A stretch of 64,000 bases of DNA from UBA4421 sp002704225 (GTDB taxonomy: Bacteria; Pseudomonadota; Gammaproteobacteria; Pseudomonadales; Azotimanducaceae). How positions within the stretch are numbered: position 1 is the stretch's first letter; each line of letters begins with the position of its first letter. The notes beneath the pieces are model-generated. The model was not told the origin of the DNA, did no database searches, and was given only the letters and a program-made list of their open reading frames with translations. Shown one piece after another: positions 17,046 through 25,668 of the stretch. The stretch is taken from contig CACDWG010000002.1 of NCBI GenBank assembly GCA_902556425.1, positions 1 through 64,000 on the forward strand, in the 5' to 3' direction. The position numbers and the translations under genes were made by a program.

Positions 17046-18638
17046 TTAGTCTTCATGAACCAAGAATGTCTCCATTTGGCCTTTACCTTTAACGGACATT
17101 TTTCCCCTGCTCGCTAGTTTAAAACAGCTTTTTACTAGGCCAGCGGTTGCTGCCGAGACATGAATTCTTCCCGCGACACCATGACTCTCCATTCGACCGG
17201 CCGTATTAACTGCGTCTCCCCAGAGGTCATAAACAAACTTCTTTTTGCCAATAACGCCCGCAACCGCTGGTCCCGAATGAACGCCGATGCGCATCGCGAT
17301 GCGATGACCTTCTAAATCAGGCAATGAGTCAACAAAATGCAACATCATTTTGGCCATGGTGACAGTTTTGATCGCATGCTGAGGATCCGGCGTAGGTACA
17401 CCACAGGCAACCATGTAGTTGTCGCCAATAGTTTTGATCTTTTCGACGCCTAGCTCTTCGCAGAAGTCGTCAAAGGTGCTGAAAATCTGATTAAGCATCT
17501 CAACAATCTTGATTGGCCCTAGCGCCTGTGACAGAGGTGTGAAACCAACGATGTCCCCAAACAATATGCTGCAATCCCCCACGGAATCTGCGATCAGGTA
17601 TTCGTTGGCTTTCATTCGTTTGGCTATCGGCTGGGGCAGAATGTTCAGCAGTAATTCTTCGTTCTTATGCTGTTCGGCTTCAATTCTTCGAAGATGTTCC
17701 TCTTCACGATCCAGCAAATATTTGCGCTCTAGCGCAGAATTGATTCGTGCTGTAAGAATCATGAAATTAACCGGTTTAGTGATGAAATCTTGTGCCCCAG
17801 ATTCCAGGCATCGGTAAACGGTTTCCTGCTCGTCCAGAGACGATACGACAATGACGGGAATGTTTTTGCTTTGAAGCAGGTCGCGATTACGCCCTAGGAT
17901 GTCGTACCCGCTGAGATCTGGCATCAATATATCCAGTAGCACCAGATCCACCGGGTTGGCGTCTTGTAAGATGGCCTCTGCTTCATGACCCGAATTCGCA
18001 ACTAAAACACTATGCTTGGCGGCGAGGAGTTTGCGGCGCAAATATTCCGTGTTGGCAGGATTATCATCCACAACTAAAATGTTCGAGGGGTACTTTGTCT
18101 CCAGCACATCCGGTGTTTCTTCCAACGATTCCGAGAATTTGCCAACTAGATTAACGTCGTCACGGCTGAGTACTTGATGCTCAACGAGGCTGTCTACAGA
18201 GTCGATGGAGCCACTCTGCAGGCTTATTACATTGTCCTGCAGCGCAAGAGTCGCCCGCTCGATTTTGCGAAAGTCTTCCTCGAACTCCGCGAAGAATTCT
18301 TCGGGCGTATTGGCTTCGCACCAAGCCAATCGTTCATTAATCTGGGAAACAAACTCGTTGGTGCAGTCTCGAAAGGCCTGAGCTTGCACATTAAGCTGGG
18401 AAAAAACGTCTTCTAAGGAAAAGTTGTGAGCAGCAAACATTTGGTCAATGTACTGGACGATGCTGTCGCCACTCTGATTGATGCTTGCCAGCGCCTCCAG
18501 ACCCTCGTCGTTCGAGCCCTCGGCAATGTCCTCTAACTCCTCAAGCAATAATTCGGAAAAGCCACACACGATATTTAGGTGTGTCTTCAGGTTGTGCCTG
18601 ATTTTTCCTATCAACAAGTCATTGAGTCGTTTGCTCAC
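17046..18638 (-). CDS. DHp-like / receiver / class III nucleotide cyclase fusion
   Basis: This 530-residue cytoplasmic protein has three parts. Residues 10-40 (HNLKTHLNIVCGFSELL, His15) align with the phosphoacceptor helix of histidine kinases, but no ATPase domain follows. Residues 185-300 are a receiver domain (acidic pair D191/D192, phospho-Asp 236, TKP Lys). A short coiled coil leads to a class III cyclase (about 340-528) with metal ligands D362 (FGDIVGF) and D406 (TIGDNYM). The base-selecting positions are Lys402 and Asp471, the adenylate type; Asn478 and Arg482 fit the transition-state pair. All catalytic residues seem present, so cAMP production controlled by phosphorylation is likely. 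It is the first gene of the five-gene block. Confidence 0.92.
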   Translation of the reverse strand: MSKRLNDLLIGKIRHNLKTHLNIVCGFSELLLEELEDIAEGSNDEGLEALASINQSGDSIVQYIDQMFAAHNFSLEDVFSQLNVQAQAFRDCTNEFVSQINERLAWCEANTPEEFFAEFEEDFRKIERATLALQDNVISLQSGSIDSVDSLVEHQVLSRDDVNLVGKFSESLEETPDVLETKYPSNILVVDDNPANTEYLRRKLLAAKHSVLVANSGHEAEAILQDANPVDLVLLDILMPDLSGYDILGRNRDLLQSKNIPVIVVSSLDEQETVYRCLESGAQDFITKPVNFMILTARINSALERKYLLDREEEHLRRIEAEQHKNEELLLNILPQPIAKRMKANEYLIADSVGDCSILFGDIVGFTPLSQALGPIKIVEMLNQIFSTFDDFCEELGVEKIKTIGDNYMVACGVPTPDPQHAIKTVTMAKMMLHFVDSLPDLEGHRIAMRIGVHSGPAVAGVIGKKKFVYDLWGDAVNTAGRMESHGVAGRIHVSAATAGLVKSCFKLASRGKMSVKGKGQMETFLVHED

Positions 18639-18785
18639 AGGTCCCTCTTTTTTACTCTTATCGACAGTGAGTCACTTCACTGAGTAGACAAGAGCTTAAG
18701 GTTTCATGCAAGACCTTCTGATCAATTCAAAATAGATTGTCGAGCTCCAAACTTTGGTATTGACCATCTGATGTTTTAACTAAGG

Positions 18786-18813
18786 TTGAGGTCACGCTAT
18801 CGCTTTGTATAAC
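18786..18813 (+). promoter_or_regulatory. Candidate sigma70 promoter for the MBL-cNMP gene pair
   Basis: TTGAGG (18786-18791), a 16-base spacer and TATAAC (18808-18813) resemble a sigma70 promoter and lie about 100 bases before the hydrolase start. It sits in the 277-base divergent gap between the cyclase and hydrolase genes, which otherwise shows no gene. Confidence 0.4.
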
Positions 18814-18915
18814 AGACAGTTAGAGGAGTATACTTTGCCGCGCTTGGAAAGCTCCACAACGTGTTACCTTTGAACTAAAAGAGCGGATTCGTTTATGGCG
18901 ATTAAGGAAACGGGC

Positions 18916-19734
18916 ATGGATGTCACTTTTTGGGGCATACGAGGCTCAACTCCGGTACCCGGACCTCAAACCGCACGTTACGGCGGTAACACTCCGTGTG
19001 TGGAAGTCAGGGCCGGTGACGCCATTCTCGTTCTTGATGCTGGCACCGGAATCCAAAGTCTTGGGCGCTCCCTCAAACAGAGCGGTGATGGACCGATTAA
19101 GCTCGATTTGTTTCTCACACATACCCACTGGGACCACATTCAGGGCCTGCCGTTTTTTCAACTCGCCTACGATCCCCAAAACGAAATCAACATCATCGGT
19201 CCCAAGAGAGACGGCTTAAGCCTCCTGGATTGCTTGGAACGTCAAATGTTGGCACCCAATTTCCCGGTGCCCTTCGCAGCTCTGCAAGGCGTCAAATCTG
19301 TTACGGAAATGGCGTCCGGTGAAAGTCGCACATTTGGTGAGGCAACCGTTCACGCCCACTCACTCAATCATCCAAATGAAAGCATGGGGTTCCGTATCGA
19401 ATTCGGCGGCAGAGCACTGGCCTACTGTCTCGACCACGAACACAGCGATCCTGAAGCGATTCATCCCGGTGTTATGGCGTTAGCTCAAGATGCCGACATG
19501 CTGGTATTCGATGCGGCGTATTGCGATGAGGATTATCCGAGCTTTAAGGGTTGGGGCCATTCTACTTGGCAGGTTGGATACAAAACCGCCCGCGCTCTGA
19601 ATGTCAAAACTTTAGCCCTTTCGGGCTTTAATCCGGGTGTTGTGGATACGGATTTGGACGCGATCAAGGCTCAAGTGGAACGCTTAGACGGCGAGACGAT
19701 CGTGGCGACCGAGTCGCAGACCTACTCACTTTAA
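18916..19734 (+). CDS. Metallo-beta-lactamase-fold hydrolase
   Basis: From the ATG at 18916 (AAGGAAA just upstream) the product has 272 residues and begins MDVTFWGIRGSTPVPG. The zinc-binding HxHxDH motif is HTHWDH, with later metal ligands plausible in HSLNHP, CLDHEH and DAAYCDEDY. The GIRGSTP beginning and GGNTPCVEV block place it near the PhnP/tRNase Z-like branch that includes class II-type cyclic phosphodiesterases. Substrate cannot be read from sequence. Its position, divergent from a cyclase and upstream of a cyclic-nucleotide-binding protein, makes a cyclic nucleotide phosphodiesterase role an attractive inference. Confidence 0.88.
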   Translation: MDVTFWGIRGSTPVPGPQTARYGGNTPCVEVRAGDAILVLDAGTGIQSLGRSLKQSGDGPIKLDLFLTHTHWDHIQGLPFFQLAYDPQNEINIIGPKRDGLSLLDCLERQMLAPNFPVPFAALQGVKSVTEMASGESRTFGEATVHAHSLNHPNESMGFRIEFGGRALAYCLDHEHSDPEAIHPGVMALAQDADMLVFDAAYCDEDYPSFKGWGHSTWQVGYKTARALNVKTLALSGFNPGVVDTDLDAIKAQVERLDGETIVATESQTYSL

Positions 19735-19797
19735 TGGGTCTGGCTTGATTGGATCCGATTCCGGTCATGCAAACGACAAATGACAAGAGGCTTCTAG

Positions 19798-20385
19798 GTG
19801 GAAAACGCAGAAATTACCGAGATTGTTGGCCAGGTCATTCCAGATCTGGAGCCCGACGAAGTTTCGACGCTCGTTGGAATCATGGAACAGCGTCACGCAC
19901 AGGCCGGTACCATCATGCTGTCTCAGGGCGATACCGACAGCCACCTGCTGTTGTTGCTGAACGGGGAATTTTCTGTTTTCTACAAATGTCGCGTTAATCT
20001 GACGACGGTGGCGATGAATATCGGCAATTTCCCCGGCCCGGGTTTGCTGGGCGAAGTGAATTTGGTGCTGCAAGCATCACGAACCGCAACCGTCGTCTCG
20101 CGGACTGAGGCAGACTATTTGTTCTTAGACGTTGAGGCGTACAACAAGATCATCCAAGACCATCCGCGTATTGCGATTAAAATCGTCACCAACATCGCAT
20201 CGATGATTCAAAATCGTTCTGAGAGAACCCGGCGAACCATGTATCAAAATTTGATCAAGGAAAGCCCAAACCCTTCTGTGGGGATCAGCCGACTCGGGCG
20301 TTGGTTGGGTAAGTGGACTCGCGTGTCGGAGGATATGAGCAAGCGGCTGTTCGGTAGCTTTGAAGGCGAAAATTTTAACAGCTAG
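19798..20385 (+). CDS. Stand-alone cyclic-nucleotide-binding domain protein
   Basis: The 195-residue product starts at a GTG with AAGAGG upstream. Residues about 15-135 form a cNMP-binding domain; the phosphate-binding cassette reads GLLGEVNLVLQASRTATVV, retaining the Glu and Arg that contact cyclic nucleotide in CRP-type proteins. No helix-turn-helix follows; the last 60 residues are basic and hydrophobic with no recognised domain. It is therefore a possible cAMP receptor that acts by protein contact. It is co-directional with the MBL hydrolase gene and ends at an intrinsic terminator. Confidence 0.87.
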   Translation: MENAEITEIVGQVIPDLEPDEVSTLVGIMEQRHAQAGTIMLSQGDTDSHLLLLLNGEFSVFYKCRVNLTTVAMNIGNFPGPGLLGEVNLVLQASRTATVVSRTEADYLFLDVEAYNKIIQDHPRIAIKIVTNIASMIQNRSERTRRTMYQNLIKESPNPSVGISRLGRWLGKWTRVSEDMSKRLFGSFEGENFNS

Positions 20386-20416
20386 GATCGTCTCAACTGT
20401 GTTTCATCAGACGAAA

Positions 20417-20438
20417 AAAGGCGGGTTCCCCCGCCTTT
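20417..20438. terminator. Rho-independent terminator after the cNMP-binding gene
   Basis: AAAGGCGGG, a TTCC loop and CCCGCCTTT form a nine-pair stem with A- and T-flanks. It lies 32 bases after the cNMP-binding gene and 22 bases beyond the 3' end of the convergent acyl-CoA dehydrogenase gene, so it can serve both. Confidence 0.88.
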
Positions 20439-20459
20439 GTATATCGCGACTGGCGGGCT

Positions 20460-21674
20460 TTACAGTCCCAGCACCAGTTTGGACATAATGTTACGCTGAA
20501 TCTCGTTTGATCCTGCGTAGATGCTCACTTTCCGAGTGTTGAAGTACTCTTGCGTCACACCGTTAGATGCCTCAGGCCCAACAGGCTGGAAGTTGTCGCC
20601 GGGCGCTGGCGTCGACTGATCCAGCGGCGCCGCGTAGTTCCCTGTGATTTCCAATGCCAGCTCCGTCACGGCTTGCTGCAGTTCGGTGCCTCGGGTTTTC
20701 AGAATCGAGCTCTCTGGCCCAAGATTCTGACCGGCTGCCAGGGCACCCAAAATTCGTAATTCCGTGGCTTCCATCGCCAGAATCTGGACTTCGACGTCAT
20801 TGAACTTCCTCATGAAGTCCGCGCTGTCTGCAAAAGACTGACCCAGTCCGTCTTGCTCGGCGGCAGCGGCTTGCTTCAAGTGCGCCATCGCGCCCTTCAG
20901 ACCCGGTGAGTACGCGTTGCCTCGTTCGAATTCAAGCAAGTATTTGGCGCACGTCCAGCCCTTGCCCTGCTCGCCAACCAAGTTCTCCTTCGGCACTTTG
21001 ACGTCTTCAAAGTAGACCATGTTGATCTCTTGGTAGCCTTCGGCTGGTGTATCCAAGGTGATAATCGGCTTAACAGAGATTCCCGGCGTGTTCATGTCTA
21101 TCAGAATGAAACTGATCCCCATCTGCCGAATGTCTTCATTGCTGGTGCGCACCAAGCAGAACATCCAGTCCGCGTATTGGGCCATGGTGGTCCAAGTCTT
21201 TACACCGTTGACCAGGTAGTGATCACCCTTGTCCTCGGCCTTTGTCTTCAAGGAAGCTAAGTCGGAACCGGAGCCAGGCTCAGAGTAACCTTGGCAAAAC
21301 CAAACGTCGGAATTCAGGATCGGTGGCAAGAACTTTGCTTTTTGCTCATCGGTACCAAACTTCATGATCACAGGTGCGACCATGGTGATGCCGAAGGGTA
21401 CAACACCGGGCGCACCGACTCGGGCGCGCTCGGCGTCAAAAATGTAGCTCTGGGTTGGTGTGAATGCAGCGCCGCCGTATTCCGTTGGCCAGTTGGTTGC
21501 AGCCCATCCCTTTTCGGCCAGACGCTTCTGCCAGCCGACTAGGTCATCCTTGGACAGCTTGCCCAGCGCACTGCGCGCCTTTTTATCCTGCATTTCCTGC
21601 GGCCAAGCTTCCTCAAGAAAGCTCCGTACTTCGGCTTGAAAAGCTCTGTCCTGCTCCGAAAAACTTAAGTCCAT
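20460..21674 (-). CDS. Acyl-CoA dehydrogenase
   Basis: A 404-residue flavoprotein that would form a 2,3-double bond in an acyl-CoA and pass electrons to ETF. Visible features are FSEQDRAFQAEVRSFL at the start, the FAD/substrate loop CQGYSEPGSGSDLASLKT, GVKTWTT, and the C-terminal YAGSNEIQRNIMSKLVLGL. The usual VTEP is replaced by YSEP, as in the FadE-like group acting on larger or steroid-type substrates. The Glu-base position cannot be fixed by eye. It lies 69 bases downstream of a second dehydrogenase gene on the same strand, probably in one operon. Confidence 0.93.
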   Translation of the reverse strand: MDLSFSEQDRAFQAEVRSFLEEAWPQEMQDKKARSALGKLSKDDLVGWQKRLAEKGWAATNWPTEYGGAAFTPTQSYIFDAERARVGAPGVVPFGITMVAPVIMKFGTDEQKAKFLPPILNSDVWFCQGYSEPGSGSDLASLKTKAEDKGDHYLVNGVKTWTTMAQYADWMFCLVRTSNEDIRQMGISFILIDMNTPGISVKPIITLDTPAEGYQEINMVYFEDVKVPKENLVGEQGKGWTCAKYLLEFERGNAYSPGLKGAMAHLKQAAAAEQDGLGQSFADSADFMRKFNDVEVQILAMEATELRILGALAAGQNLGPESSILKTRGTELQQAVTELALEITGNYAAPLDQSTPAPGDNFQPVGPEASNGVTQEYFNTRKVSIYAGSNEIQRNIMSKLVLGL

Positions 21675-21743
21675 GACTGCTCCTGGTCTCTATTGGAATA
21701 TAAAACGTTATTTGACTGCCCTGCTCGCAGGGATTTTCTGTGA

Positions 21744-23324
21744 TTAATTTCTGGCTTGATCCACAAGAGATTTGCCGACCACACGAATGGCCAAGGTCTC
21801 TTCTGCACCCTCAAAAATCGAAAGGACGCGAGCATCCGCGAAATAGCGGCTCACTGCAACTTCTTCAGCGTATCCCATGCCGCCATGCAGCTGCACGCCC
21901 TCTCGCGTGACCCACTCTGCGGCGCGGCAGGAAAACAGTTTCACCAAACTGGCTTCCATCTGACCCAGTCCCTGATCCATTAGGCCTGCAACGTGGGCCG
22001 TAAAGGCTTTGCAGGCTGTAATCAGTGCGCCCATGCGAGCCAGTTTGGCCAAGGATAATGGATAGCTGGCAACAGACCGACCGAATACCATACGGTCTTG
22101 GCTGTAGCTGAGGCTTTCCTCGAAGGTTGCTCTCATCAGACCGCAGGCTCTTGCAGCGGTCTGCAGACGTCCGCCCATGAAACCGCGCATGGTGAAGTAG
22201 AAGCCCTTGCCTTCGCCAGCCTCGCCGCCAATCAGGCAGTCGTCCGGCACGAAAAAGTCTTCGTATGACATATCGAAGGAATGCATGCCTCGATAACCCA
22301 GTGTCGGTATGGCGCGCCCAGTCATGCGCCCGCCTTCCGGCTGCTCGTATTCAAAGCCGTGTCCGTCGTAAGTGGGTTTTTCGACAACAAATAACGACAG
22401 CCCCTTGTGCGCGGGCTTGGCGTCTGGATTGGTTCTAGCCAGAACCAGCAATGCGCCCGCTGCTCCCGCGTAGGTGCACCAGGTTTTGCCTCCATTGAGA
22501 TGCCAACCACCGTCGGCCTTGGTCGCTTTGAGCGCAACGGAAGCGACGTCTGAACCGGTATTGGGCTCAGTAACAGATACCGCGCACAAGGTTTGTCCTG
22601 AGGCAATTTGCGGCAACCAACGTGCCTGCTGTTCTTCGGTGCCGCCTTCCAGCAAAGCTCTGGCCATGATCTCGGGTCGGGTGATGAGGCTGCCAGCGGC
22701 CCCCAGCGAGCCTCGAGAAAGCTCTTCGGTGACAATGACCATGCCCATACTGTCTTCGGTGGTGTCGGGTTTCAGGCCGCCAAAACGCTCTGGCACGCTC
22801 AAACCGAAGACACCCATTTCCTTCAGAGGTTCGAGTATTTCCGCAGGCACCAGCAGATCCTTGCGGTGCACCTCTTCAGCCAGTGGCTTGACCACGTCAT
22901 CGGCGAAATCCTTGAAGGTATCCCGAATGATCCGTTTTTCGTCGTCGAGACGGTCAGCCGCCAGTCCCTGCTCCAGATAGTGCTGGCCCAAGGACGCGAT
23001 GGCTTTCGGCGCGAGGTGGTCTTGCAGTCCTTCCAGATTGGGCAACTCGTTCGGCGACAGCCCGAAGGTCTGGGGTCGAATTGAGAGTTTCTGGGTGATG
23101 GAGACGATCGCGTTAGCGCAAAAGTAATTGCACGCAGCGGACAGATCTTCCGTTTTGGCTGCTTCGGCAATTAACGTACGCGCCGCCAGTAACTCCGCTT
23201 GGACAAAGGCCAAGTCGTACAGTTCGATTTGCTCTTCGTCCAGATTGCCGTCTAGGTGAGCGCAGGCTTTACGAACGAGGCTTTCCAGCGCGTCGATGTA
23301 CGGAATAAAATCAGTGTTTTTCAT
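21744..23324 (-). CDS. Acyl-CoA dehydrogenase with N-terminal extension
   Basis: The 526-residue product is about 120-140 residues longer than a standard acyl-CoA dehydrogenase. The extra N-terminal part (residues 1-130) is helical and unassigned. The dehydrogenase core follows, with ITEELSRGSLGAAGSL-like helices, CAVSVTEPNTGSDVASVALKA, GGKTWCTYAG, and the C-terminal QLHGGMGYAEEVAVSRYFADAR and IFEGAEETLAIRVVGKSL. It would feed electrons to ETF. It is upstream of the 404-residue dehydrogenase, and the pair may act on the same CoA ester as a heteromer or in sequence. Confidence 0.92.
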   Translation of the reverse strand: MKNTDFIPYIDALESLVRKACAHLDGNLDEEQIELYDLAFVQAELLAARTLIAEAAKTEDLSAACNYFCANAIVSITQKLSIRPQTFGLSPNELPNLEGLQDHLAPKAIASLGQHYLEQGLAADRLDDEKRIIRDTFKDFADDVVKPLAEEVHRKDLLVPAEILEPLKEMGVFGLSVPERFGGLKPDTTEDSMGMVIVTEELSRGSLGAAGSLITRPEIMARALLEGGTEEQQARWLPQIASGQTLCAVSVTEPNTGSDVASVALKATKADGGWHLNGGKTWCTYAGAAGALLVLARTNPDAKPAHKGLSLFVVEKPTYDGHGFEYEQPEGGRMTGRAIPTLGYRGMHSFDMSYEDFFVPDDCLIGGEAGEGKGFYFTMRGFMGGRLQTAARACGLMRATFEESLSYSQDRMVFGRSVASYPLSLAKLARMGALITACKAFTAHVAGLMDQGLGQMEASLVKLFSCRAAEWVTREGVQLHGGMGYAEEVAVSRYFADARVLSIFEGAEETLAIRVVGKSLVDQARN

Positions 23325-23475
23325 TTCCCAAGTATGCCCAATTTAGCTCCCCCGAGGAATTCCTCTGCTCTGGATTTGCCAAATTTTTTGTTCATTAAGT
23401 TAGACAGGTCGACGCCCAAATTGACGCGTTACCTCTATACTGGCCTTCGCTTCTTAACTCAGGGCACGGCTAATC

Positions 23476-24351
23476 ATGATCGAACCCGTTGTAAAATATT
23501 TCACGGCATTGCAGAGCGAGATCTGCAGCGCTTTAGAGACCTTGGACGGCAAAGCCACCTTCTCTCTCGAGCAGATCACGCCACCCAACGGCGGGCTGTC
23601 CCAGCCTCGCGTATTGGCGGGCGGAGCCCATATTGAGAAGGCTGCCGTTCAGTTCACCCATTCCAAGGGGGCTGCCCTCCCGCCGGCGGCAACCGAGCGT
23701 AATCCGCATTTGGCCGGTAGCGCTTTCCAGGCCGCTGCCATTTCGCTGATCGTTCACCCGTGCAACCCGCATGTGCCCATCACTCATATGAATCTGAGAT
23801 TTTTCTATGTGGAAGCCGATGAGCCGGTCTGGTACTTCGGCGGTGGCTATGACCTCACGCCTTGCTATCCCGTGGACGACGACGTGAGACTTTGGCATCA
23901 AACCGCCAAGGACGCTGTGGGCAGCCATTACCAACCGTTTAAAGAAACCTGCGACGACTACTTTTTTCTCAGCCATCGCGGCGAAACCCGTGGTGTGGGC
24001 GGCATCTTTTTCGATGATTGGACTGAAGGCGGCTTCGAAGACAGTTTTGCTCTCGTAAAGCGCGTGGGAGACTCCTTTTTGGCAGCCTACCAGCCGATTT
24101 TTGCTCGGCGCATGCACACCCCATTCACCGATGCACAGCGCGATTTTCAGCTTTACCGGCGTGGCCGGTACGCGGAATTTAACTTGGCCATCGACCGGGG
24201 AACCAAGTACGGCTTGCAAAGTGGCCGACGCATTGAGTCGGTGCTGGCGTCGTTACCACCCTTGGTCAAGTGGGTGTATGACTATCAGCCCGAACCAGGC
24301 AGCCGAGAGGCTGCGCTCTCAGCGTATCTCAAACCCAGAGATTGGTTATAA
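23476..24351 (+). CDS. hemF: Oxygen-dependent coproporphyrinogen III oxidase
   Basis: HemF decarboxylates coproporphyrinogen III to protoporphyrinogen IX with O2 in haem synthesis. The 291-residue product matches the family's length of about 300 and has the signatures AAAISLIVHPCNPHVPITHMN, WYFGGGYDLTPCY, and LYRRGRYAEFNLAIDRGTKYGL. It is monocistronic between two oppositely oriented genes. Its presence fits an aerobic lifestyle. Confidence 0.97.
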   Translation: MIEPVVKYFTALQSEICSALETLDGKATFSLEQITPPNGGLSQPRVLAGGAHIEKAAVQFTHSKGAALPPAATERNPHLAGSAFQAAAISLIVHPCNPHVPITHMNLRFFYVEADEPVWYFGGGYDLTPCYPVDDDVRLWHQTAKDAVGSHYQPFKETCDDYFFLSHRGETRGVGGIFFDDWTEGGFEDSFALVKRVGDSFLAAYQPIFARRMHTPFTDAQRDFQLYRRGRYAEFNLAIDRGTKYGLQSGRRIESVLASLPPLVKWVYDYQPEPGSREAALSAYLKPRDWL

Positions 24352-24389
24352 AACAACGGTCTATGACCAATATTTAATAGTGAATCGAG

Positions 24390-24698
24390 TTATTCAACCA
24401 CGGTAAGGCGGTCCTCAACATCAACAACGCTGCCGGTTTCACTCGCCAACCGAATGGCCTTTTCACGAGCATAGTTGGAGGGCACTCTCCCCTCCAGCGT
24501 CACGACACCCCGTGACGTGTCGACGTTGATCCGCCATCCCTTGACCTCCGGATCGTCCAGTAACCTCAGTTTCACCATGGCGGTGATTTGCGCGTCGTCT
24601 GTATATTCTCCAGCCGTCCGCTTCGAGCCGTCAACATAGGACTGACAGCCAAAACTGACGGTTAGACTTAACAGGATCCAGAAAAGCGTTCGTATCAC
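24390..24698 (-). CDS. BON-domain lipoprotein
   Basis: The 102-residue product has a lipoprotein signal peptide (lipobox VSFGC, Cys18) and a single BON domain from about residue 33: DDAQITAMVKLRLLDDPEVKGWRINVDTSRG-type start and GRVPSNYAREKAIRLA. BON proteins such as OsmY and DolP sit in the periplasm or outer membrane and bind phospholipid. The specific role is unknown. It is divergent from the lactonase gene, with 61 bases between starts. Confidence 0.85.
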   Translation of the reverse strand: MIRTLFWILLSLTVSFGCQSYVDGSKRTAGEYTDDAQITAMVKLRLLDDPEVKGWRINVDTSRGVVTLEGRVPSNYAREKAIRLASETGSVVDVEDRLTVVE

Positions 24699-24759
24699 GG
24701 CGTTGTCCTTGCTATATGGTGTTGGTTGGAGTGGAATCTTGGGCTACAAGGAGAGAAAA

Positions 24760-25668
24760 ATGCAACCAGAACTCACGCTGATCGCGGCCGGGCTGGCATT
24801 TCCTGAAGGCCCGATCGCGCTACCGGACGGCAGTATTGTCTTGGTCGAGATTAAGGCCGGTCGTTTGACCCGTATCCGTGATGGCAAAACCGAAACCATT
24901 GCAGACTTAGGGGGAGGCCCCAACGGAGCAGCGATCGGCCCTGATGGCCAGTGTTACGTCTGTAACAACGGCGGCTTTGAATGGATCGAGCGTAACGGCA
25001 AGGTGTACCCGGGCGAACAGCCGACAAGCTATACCGGAGGCAGTATTCAGCGAGTAAACCTCGACACGGGTTCGGTAGAGACGCTGTATGCCGACTGCAA
25101 CGGCGAGCGGTTGAAAGGCCCCAATGACATCGTTTTCGATGCGCAAGGCGGGTTTTGGTTCACGGACCACGGGAAAAATCGCCCACGGGAAAGAGACCGG
25201 ACGGGCGTTTTTTATGCCCTCCCCGACGGCAGTCACATCGTGGAAGCCATTTTCCCCATGCAAGAGCCCAACGGCATTGGCTTGTCGGCGGACGAAACGG
25301 AACTCTATGTCGCCGAAACGCCCACAGGCCATCTCTGGGCCTACGCACTCAGCGCTCCTGGTGTCATCGACAACAGTAAACCTCGACGCCTCTTGAACGG
25401 GCGTTCGGGATTTTTCATGTTCGATTCGCTGGCGGTAGATGGCAACGGCGATGTCTGTGTTGCCACCCTAATCGATGGGGGTATCACCACGCTGTCTGTG
25501 ACTGGCGATTCACCCGCGTTTGTGCCCATGCCCGATCGAATCACGACCAATATCTGCTTTGGTGGAGCAGATCTGAAAACAGCCTTCATTACCCTGTCCT
25601 CGACGGGAGAATTGGTGAGCATGGACTGGCCGGCAGGCGGCCTCCCCCTGAATTTTCTCAACAAATGA
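24760..25668 (+). CDS. SMP-30/gluconolactonase-family lactonase
   Basis: From the ATG at 24760 (AAGGAGAG just upstream) the product has 302 residues and forms a six-bladed propeller. Family motifs are FPEGPIALPDGSIVLVEI with a metal-binding Glu, the NGAAIGPDG region, GPNDIVFDAQGGFWFTDHG and EPNGIGLSADETELYVAET. Members hydrolyse sugar or other lactones using a divalent metal. It overlaps the TctC gene by four bases (ATGA), so its substrate is probably linked to the organic acid taken up by that transporter. Confidence 0.9.
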   Translation: MQPELTLIAAGLAFPEGPIALPDGSIVLVEIKAGRLTRIRDGKTETIADLGGGPNGAAIGPDGQCYVCNNGGFEWIERNGKVYPGEQPTSYTGGSIQRVNLDTGSVETLYADCNGERLKGPNDIVFDAQGGFWFTDHGKNRPRERDRTGVFYALPDGSHIVEAIFPMQEPNGIGLSADETELYVAETPTGHLWAYALSAPGVIDNSKPRRLLNGRSGFFMFDSLAVDGNGDVCVATLIDGGITTLSVTGDSPAFVPMPDRITTNICFGGADLKTAFITLSSTGELVSMDWPAGGLPLNFLNK

